64,000 bases of DNA. Source: Anisus vortex. Lineage: Eukaryota > Mollusca > Gastropoda > Planorbidae. Location: NCBI GenBank assembly GCA_949126835.1, contig OX421500.1, positions 18,234,181 through 18,298,180 on the forward strand, given 5' to 3'. Position 1 is the first letter of the stretch, and each line of letters begins with the position of its first letter. The translations under genes and the position numbers were made by a program. The notes below the pieces were generated by a model, which was given only the letters and a program-made list of their open reading frames with translations, was not told where the DNA came from and did not search any database. Positions 58,190 through 64,000 of the stretch are shown here, in pieces.

Positions 58190-60430
58190 TTGGTAACCAC
58201 TGTAGAGCGTGCGAGAACTGGAAGGGGCAGTGACTGGATGTAATACAGTGACCCGACTGTAACACTCCCTTTGTCCAGATTACATTAACGTAGTAAATTT
58301 AAAATTACTCTTCATTAGAAGCTTCTCTACCCGTATAATCACCTGTTTTAATCTTTGGTTAGATTCTATATAAAAGCTCAATATGTTAAATGAGTTTATT
58401 TAGAATGTGAACAACAATAGCTTGTTAAAAAAGTATTTTTTAAAAATATTTTTTTTTCTACAATCAATCAAATAAATACAGAATCATGCGACCTTTCTGA
58501 TGAGTAGATAAATAAAGAAGTAATATTATAAAAAAAAAAACATAGGGAATTTAGTCTCGAAGCAATCATGGCAAAACGTAAGTGAAATAAGTACAATAAA
58601 GTAGATATATCTCAATCCAAATAAGCGAAACAAAAGTATGTCCTATTTACAACCCATAGTCTATATTTAAAATCACTAATATCACAAAAAAACGCATTTT
58701 TGTAAACACAATGCAATGATGCCTATACATGGTATTTATAGGGCAAAGACAAGTTGAAACAAAATACAATTGCTTCACAACTCAAGCTATTTAACTACAA
58801 AATCAGTGGTAACGTGGTCCATAAATATTTAATTTAGGCAACAATCTATTTTACAAACAAACCCAACTGCAATACAAATTGTATAAATACATAATACAGT
58901 AGCACAAAAATAAATAAACACTTGTATATGAAAAACCCATCCAAACCTCTTAAATGTCATAGACGCAGAAACCCTTTAAATTTAGAATAAGAAAACATCA
59001 GTAAAACATCTTCTTATAATAGTTATCAAAGATATACATAAATTCAAATCATAAAATCTTAAGGTAATTGTTTGAGTATCTAATATAGAACATATTTTAT
59101 TTTATTGCGAATCAATTTAATATAAAAGAATATATTCTACTTTTAAATTAAAGCAACCATTGGACTAAACAGCCGGAAATTTGATTATATCCTTTAGAAC
59201 GGAGAAGAAATAAAACTTTCTTCAAGATTAACTATAAAGGTATTATCACAAATTTTTACAAAACAAGTGAATGAACCGTATTAAATATCTAGCCAACACT
59301 GCGTGTGGGAGCACTACAAATAATAAGACAATAATACGAGTAATATGCAGTATGTGTCCCAATAGCCATTGATAATAATATAATACAAGCAAAATTACAA
59401 ATATGGTGGCAACAGTATAAACAGTTGAATACCGGTAACTAAAATAAAAGCACCGATATTCTCTGATCACAGCAGACCAAGATTTCAAATAAATCATATA
59501 ACATTAATACCAATTACAATTAATTCAGAAAAAAAACACAACTATTCTTATAACACAAAAACTCCTAAAAGACACACACAGCCATACAGAGAAGAAAAAC
59601 CGATAAAGAATATAGTTGTAGTTATTTTATTTATATCTATTCGTTTCTATTACATTAGACGTTTGTGTCATTGTAATCGATTAAAATACATTTCTAAAGC
59701 AAAACAAAAGTATAACAGAAGTTGCCAACTATACTAACTTCAGGCTAAATTTTTAGATCGAATCATGCAAAGATGCATAGCATTTTCATTTTATACATTA
59801 AAGTCGTATGTTGTTTGTAAATATTTTTTAGTTTTCATTTAAATCTTTTTTTATATAATTTTCAAATTAGTCTTAAAATACATACAGTGTTAAATGAATA
59901 GTAACTTGCTCCAAGTATAAATGTTAGGATTTAACGTCACTCGTTTATTCAATGCATGAAAACCGGGTTAGAGATTATACAAATTGTGTCTTTAAATCCT
60001 AATAATAAACATGTGGAATGTAACTAAAACTTATCTTAACTTGTTTCTATAAAGTAGTACATAACATTTCGTTGAATTAACAGTAGTACTAATTAGAAAA
60101 AAAAATTACAATTCATTGTAAAACTGTACAACTAAACAGAAAGTAGTACATTACATTTCATAGTATTGACCGCAAAATAGAAAGTTGTTGAACAAATTAT
60201 AGTATTGTATAATAAAAAAAATTAAAGTTGTAACAGTTATATAAATTTGATTACCCTAGGACTTTAAAAAATGTAGGAATAAAAAAATCGAACTTTTTTT
60301 AATTTTCTAGGAAATTGTGAACTTGAAATCTTTATGTACGGAATGCAGGGCTATTAATTGTGAAGGGATTTTTTTATATATACTTATTATATAGTTGTTG
60401 TTTTTTTTTTACAAATTGAACATAAAATGC
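58190..60430. other. Non-coding stretch
   Basis: AT-rich sequence with no supported gene or identified transposon. Confidence 0.5.
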
Positions 60431-60431
60431 A

Positions 60432-60546
60432 GAATAAAAATATGTTGCGAACATGAGAATTATGTCTTAAATATAAAAATAAATATGTTAGAATGTTTTT
60501 GTGACCACAATGATGACCAGTCGAATGAAAACTGCTTTCTTTTAAT
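60432..60546 (+). CDS. Candidate exon upstream of the peptidase-like exon
   Basis: Between an AAAATGCAG acceptor and a GTAAGTTAAG donor. In the frame that joins the next exon in phase 1 it reads IKICCEHENYVLNIKINMLE and CFCDHNDDQSNENCFLLI. Cysteine-rich but no known zinc-finger pattern. The exact acceptor is uncertain. Confidence 0.45.
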
Positions 60547-60711
60547 AGGTAAGTTAAGTGTGAAGCAATTTTTAGTATTTATATATTCAATATATACAGT
60601 TTTTTAAAAATACATTTTTGATAATATATTTATATGTAAGCTAATAGTGTTGATAAAGAGAAGTATGATTCAATTACATTAAGTTTATTGATTTTGTATT
60701 TACCTGTACAG

Positions 60712-61169
60712 GTGACCATGAAAACCAGGTATCGGAGGGCGGGGAGGCAGATCTCCACAAACACAGGCAGAACTGTAAAAAGAATCCGGGTCATCCAGAG
60801 TTTATACCTATTGAATCATTCAGCTTAAAACATCTACCTGAAGATTCCCAGGACAATGATTTGTATGCATTCATCAAAGCTACAGCTGACCTGACAGTTA
60901 AACTAAGTGTCAACATGACCAGTCCAGACAGACCAGAGTTTTGGCCAAATACAAAGCGTCCTTATCATTTGTCTCACCTGAGAGGAAAGAAAACATTTAG
61001 GACAGGAAGTGGGAGGGTGGACAGTGTGGAGAAGTTCACAGATAAAGATGTACAGGGGAATTATGGCGGTACAACATGTCCATGTGATAAATGTAAAGCT
61101 TCAGACAAACCCAGCAGAGTTTGGCGGGAGATTAAAGTGGAAACAGCTGCACATGTTATTTTCAAATAA
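60712..61169 (+). CDS. Exon with PA-clan peptidase-like N-terminal motif
   Basis: Acceptor ACCTGTACAG, then an open frame of about 150 codons starting GDHENQVSEGGEADLHKHRQ. Blocks in order: LPEDSQDNDLYAFIKATADL, VKLSVNMTSPDRPEFWP, LRGKKTFRTGSGRV, CPCDKC and REIKVETAAHVIF, then a stop. From memory this matches a family of uncharacterised invertebrate proteins in which HVVF is followed by DD.EA. A GSG..V strand followed by TAAHV resembles the first barrel of trypsin-like (PA-clan) peptidases, His being the possible catalytic residue. This is inference. The downstream Asp and GDSG parts are absent, so this copy may be truncated or spliced non-canonically. Confidence 0.6.
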
Positions 61170-61809
61170 TTTAAATCATAATAATTTATTTCATAGTATA
61201 ATGATTTATATTAGTATAATTATAATCAGGGTTAAATTGTTTCACATATGTAATATAGGCATATATATTAATTTAGGCCAATTTAGACCTAACTAATTGT
61301 CATTGAGATTAGGACTAATATGTGTCAATTCGCATACTGGCGCTAATATAGTGTAGTAGGCCACTATATTACTATACTGAATATACTATATGATGCATAT
61401 TGCACGACTCTTTTGATTAGTCTCATAACTCATTATGAATCATTTAAAAGTTGTAGGCCTCGGGCAGGTAAAGTAAAAGTATTTAATCTGCGAATGTAAA
61501 AATTGATGCTTGTTAGCTAGTGGCATGTAGCATGTATGGACTATTATATAGGCAGAATGAGTTAAAAGTAAATTTAACATTTTGGTATGTTGTTATTAAG
61601 TATAATAATATAATAATAATATCAATAATTAATTTATAGTTTATTATGTTATTAAATTAATAGATTAGTAGGCTACGCTGATTGCATTATGTATACAGTT
61701 CACCTTAACATCTAAAAAAAACGTCAGATACCGCTATTGAACAGTTTCCATACCGAAAAAGTCATTGAAGGTAAATGTAAACTTAGGTTAGTTTTATTCC
61801 ATTGTGTAA

Positions 61810-61889
<80 letters not shown>

Positions 61890-62071
61890 GCGACACATCG
61901 CGGGTTCTATCTCTGCTGCCGACTGATCCCTACCGCCCTGCAGGAATATTTGGGCCTAGTAGACATATATCTAATTATCTTCTGTCTGGAAGGAATGTCT
62001 GTAAAACTAAAATAAATAAGTACATTTAGTAGTTTTAGTTCATATTATAAATCATTGTTTTTTTTTTTTTT
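61170..62071. other. Intron or downstream sequence with TA microsatellite
   Basis: AT-rich; (TA)n at 61808-61886. The following 61887-61960 has a tRNA B-box-like GCGGGTTCTATCTC, possibly a SINE remnant. No gene. Confidence 0.5.
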
Positions 62072-62079
62072 CTATAAAG

Positions 62080-62262
62080 ATGCAGAATCAGATGTTGACA
62101 TCAATAATGATTGTATTGAGCCAGAAGAACCACCCAGTCAAGCCGATGTCTTCTTTGGAAAGTGTCGTTATCCGAAGAAGATTTGACGACCATATTGCCT
62201 GCATTCACCGGTCAAATAAGAAAAGAGTGTGTTCCGGGACAACAATATATCATGTCGGATAA
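62080..62262 (+). pseudogene. Exon-like block retained in both duplicates
   Basis: After a strong poly-pyrimidine CTATAAAG acceptor, one frame gives AESDVDINNDCIEPEEPPSQ and ADVFFGKCRYPKKI then a stop. A second frame runs MQNQMLTSIM to SGTTIYHVG. The first frame's start would suit the DD.E.. that normally follows HVVF in the peptidase-like family, but the preceding exon has no GT donor at that point. The left copy (1-120) has a stop and a 2-bp change. Status unclear. Confidence 0.35.
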
Positions 62263-63304
62263 TTTTCTTACTAATGTTTTATTCAGTTCTCTAAAATAAA
62301 TTATTGAATAACTAAAAATTGTGTATTATTCTAATTTTTTGATGGCTTTGATTTGAATTTTCTTATATTTGTGCATGTCACATTTCTTTATGTGTGGATA
62401 ATTCTTTGTAGTAGCAGTTTATAAGGATGAAATTGTTTATATTATTACCTCTAAATAAACATTCAATAATGAGCAATACATATTTTTTATAACTTATTTT
62501 AATAAAATACCACACAAAAGACTTAAACATATTTTTATTATCATGATTTAATGTAAATGTTGTCATTGTTGTTGTAAATTTGTGCCAAAAAGCAATTATT
62601 ATTTTTACATTGTGATGTCTTCTTGAAAAAAAGTTGCTCGGTTGCGTACACGTGCAAAAATGCAACGACCAAAATCAACACTAAATGTCACATTTATGGG
62701 TTACACCCTAAACTTTTTTTTTCTTTATCCATTAAAAAACAAAAAAAATACAATGAAACATTTTTTGAACATAATACCTAAATTCATCCAATATTGGGCA
62801 ATGAGACAGCTTGATACAGATTAAAAAAAGAAGATCTCTGCCAAACACAAATGGTATTGATATGTGTAGTTGTGCAAAAATCCGTAATCCCACAGAGCTG
62901 TTTAAAAGGTATAATCAAAACTACAAAAACTATTTAAAATATGAAGGTTAGTATTCTTATGCAAGTTGATTATACAATTTATTACTTCTTTTAAATTGGA
63001 TGGAGAAATATATATGTACGAGTTTCAATACCGTCCTAACACACCAGCAATGTAACTTGTATGACATAAATAAATAAAATAAGTAATGAACAGTTGACGT
63101 ATACTATGATACTATTTTTTTTTGCAAATACGAAATAAAATATAAATATAATTATAGTTAGAATTATATTAAAACACAAGGCGTAAAAATAATTCACATC
63201 ATTAATTATTTTAAATATAAATTAAAACAAATTCAAATCTACTTAAAAATGAAAAAAAAAAAAAAAAATCAAATAATATATAATATGCTCAATAAATGTA
63301 CTTT

Positions 63305-64000
63305 GAAAATAATGATAAGATAAGATTACTTTATTGATACAAAAAAATGGAAATGGGGCTTAATTATATAAATACCGTCTTTCAGAATATTAAAAACAAG
63401 ATTAAAGATCCATTTGTAATCAATCACAAAAGACATTCGCGCACACTATCATTTATCATACAAGAAAAGGTATCATTTAAGAATCAGCTATTGTATTTTC
63501 TGGCTGACTGGTGATTCTTTTAATTACATAAGTACCGTCTTTCAGAATATTTTAAACAAGATTAAAGAGCCATTTGTAATCAATCACAAAAGACATTCGC
63601 GCACACTATCATACCATTTATCATACAAGAAAAGGTGTCATTAAAGAGTCAGCTATTGTATTTTCTGGCTGACTGGTGATTCTTTGAAAAGATTCCCAAT
63701 GATAGTGAAACATAAGAGTTCTTAAATTTCCTGCCCTTATTGAAAGAAGCCGACCACATCGACAAGATATGCCGTGAAGCGGATGTGCATAATCTTGAAG
63801 GATTTTTTCTATCATAGACGGGCACCTTTAATTGAATAGATCTGCAAGAGATGGTAATTGTGTATGTGTAATAAGAGAGACTTTGTTTCTTAGGCGGTCT
63901 AATCGGAGTTTGTTCAATGAAGCGGCTTTATCATACCTGTATGTGATTGCGAAGTTGATGATGCTAATAACAGTTGCCGAGTAAAATAGATTTATAACGG
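63305..64000 (-). mobile_element. LINE 3' end, right copy
   Basis: Same insertion as 1126-1860: tail near 63311-63335 (ATAAGATAAGATTACTTTATTG on the plus strand) and ORF2 pieces on the minus strand such as YAHPLHGISCRCGRLLSIRA. Frame-broken. Confidence 0.6.
63361..63685. repeat. Local tandem duplication, two units of about 160 bp
   Basis: 63361-63520 and 63521-63685 both start TAATTA-ATAA-TACCGTC and end TGACTGGTGATTCTTT. The left segmental copy has only one unit (about 1180-1345), so this arose after the large duplication. Confidence 0.9.

Larger units (their letters stand above)
62144..64000 (+). repeat. Segmental duplication, right copy
   Basis: Direct-orientation counterpart of 1-1890, reaching the window edge. 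It lacks the palindromic MITE of the left copy and instead carries a local tandem duplication at 63361-63685. Confidence 0.9.

Noticed and set aside
57937..58265. Five overlapping ORFs with tripeptide repeats; also a CRISPR-like look
   Set aside because: All come from the 9-bp minisatellite. There are no spacers, and this is eukaryotic DNA.
61737..62029. Two ORFs of 92 and 75 codons
   Set aside because: Their core is (TA)n translated as YI; no domain.

Overview
The window is AT-rich animal nuclear DNA, probably from an invertebrate. Its genes are split into short exons with GT..AG borders. Introns are long and packed with transposons: non-LTR elements, Ty3/Gypsy elements, Helitrons, hAT, small TIR elements and tRNA-derived SINEs. 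No operon, Shine-Dalgarno pattern or long intact host ORF is present. The 8-bp palindrome TAGGCCTA occurs at least 13 times, and two Gypsy elements are of the Gmr1-like type described mainly from deuterostomes. A marine deuterostome invertebrate is therefore my weak guess; a mollusc is not excluded.

The main host gene runs on the minus strand through most of the window, from about 56.8 kb down to 11.6 kb or lower. It is a TRPM-family cation channel. I reconstructed more than 20 exons by hand. From the TRPM homology region through S1-S6, the pore, the TRP-helix region and a C-terminal acidic/coiled segment, reading phases agree at almost every junction. One connecting exon is missing between 32727 and 24080. 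The N-terminal half is divergent and unusually short, several exons are only 19-45 bp, and the true 5' and 3' ends are unknown.

A second gene lies on the plus strand at about 60.4-61.2 kb. Its large exon has a GSG motif, a CPCxKC cysteine cluster and a TAAHV motif, resembling the start of a PA-clan (trypsin-like) peptidase domain, and it stops right after TAAHV. DNA just downstream (62144-64000) is repeated at the left edge of the window (1-1890). The window therefore spans about one period (62 kb) of a direct segmental duplication, with each copy carrying its own later insertions.

Mobile DNA by region: 1.1-1.9 kb LINE end plus palindromic MITE; 4.1-4.5 kb LINE end; 6.7-10.8 kb Helitron with internal tandem mini-exon-like units and a TTAA MITE; 13.7-14.9 kb SINEs; 15.6-16.6 kb CR1/L2 relic; 18.2-20.7 kb decayed LINE; 25.2-25.85 kb L2-like end; 26.7-32.6 kb young Gmr1-like LTR element lacking reverse transcriptase; 35.3-36.5 kb TIR element; 37.3-38.4 kb hAT; 39.1-42.3 kb GC-rich Gypsy remnant; 43.2-46.8 kb relic with integrase before reverse transcriptase, split by a solo LTR; 51.3-51.7 kb solo LTR; 57.6-58.0 kb LINE fragment followed by a 9-bp minisatellite. 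Almost all of this sits in TRPM introns.
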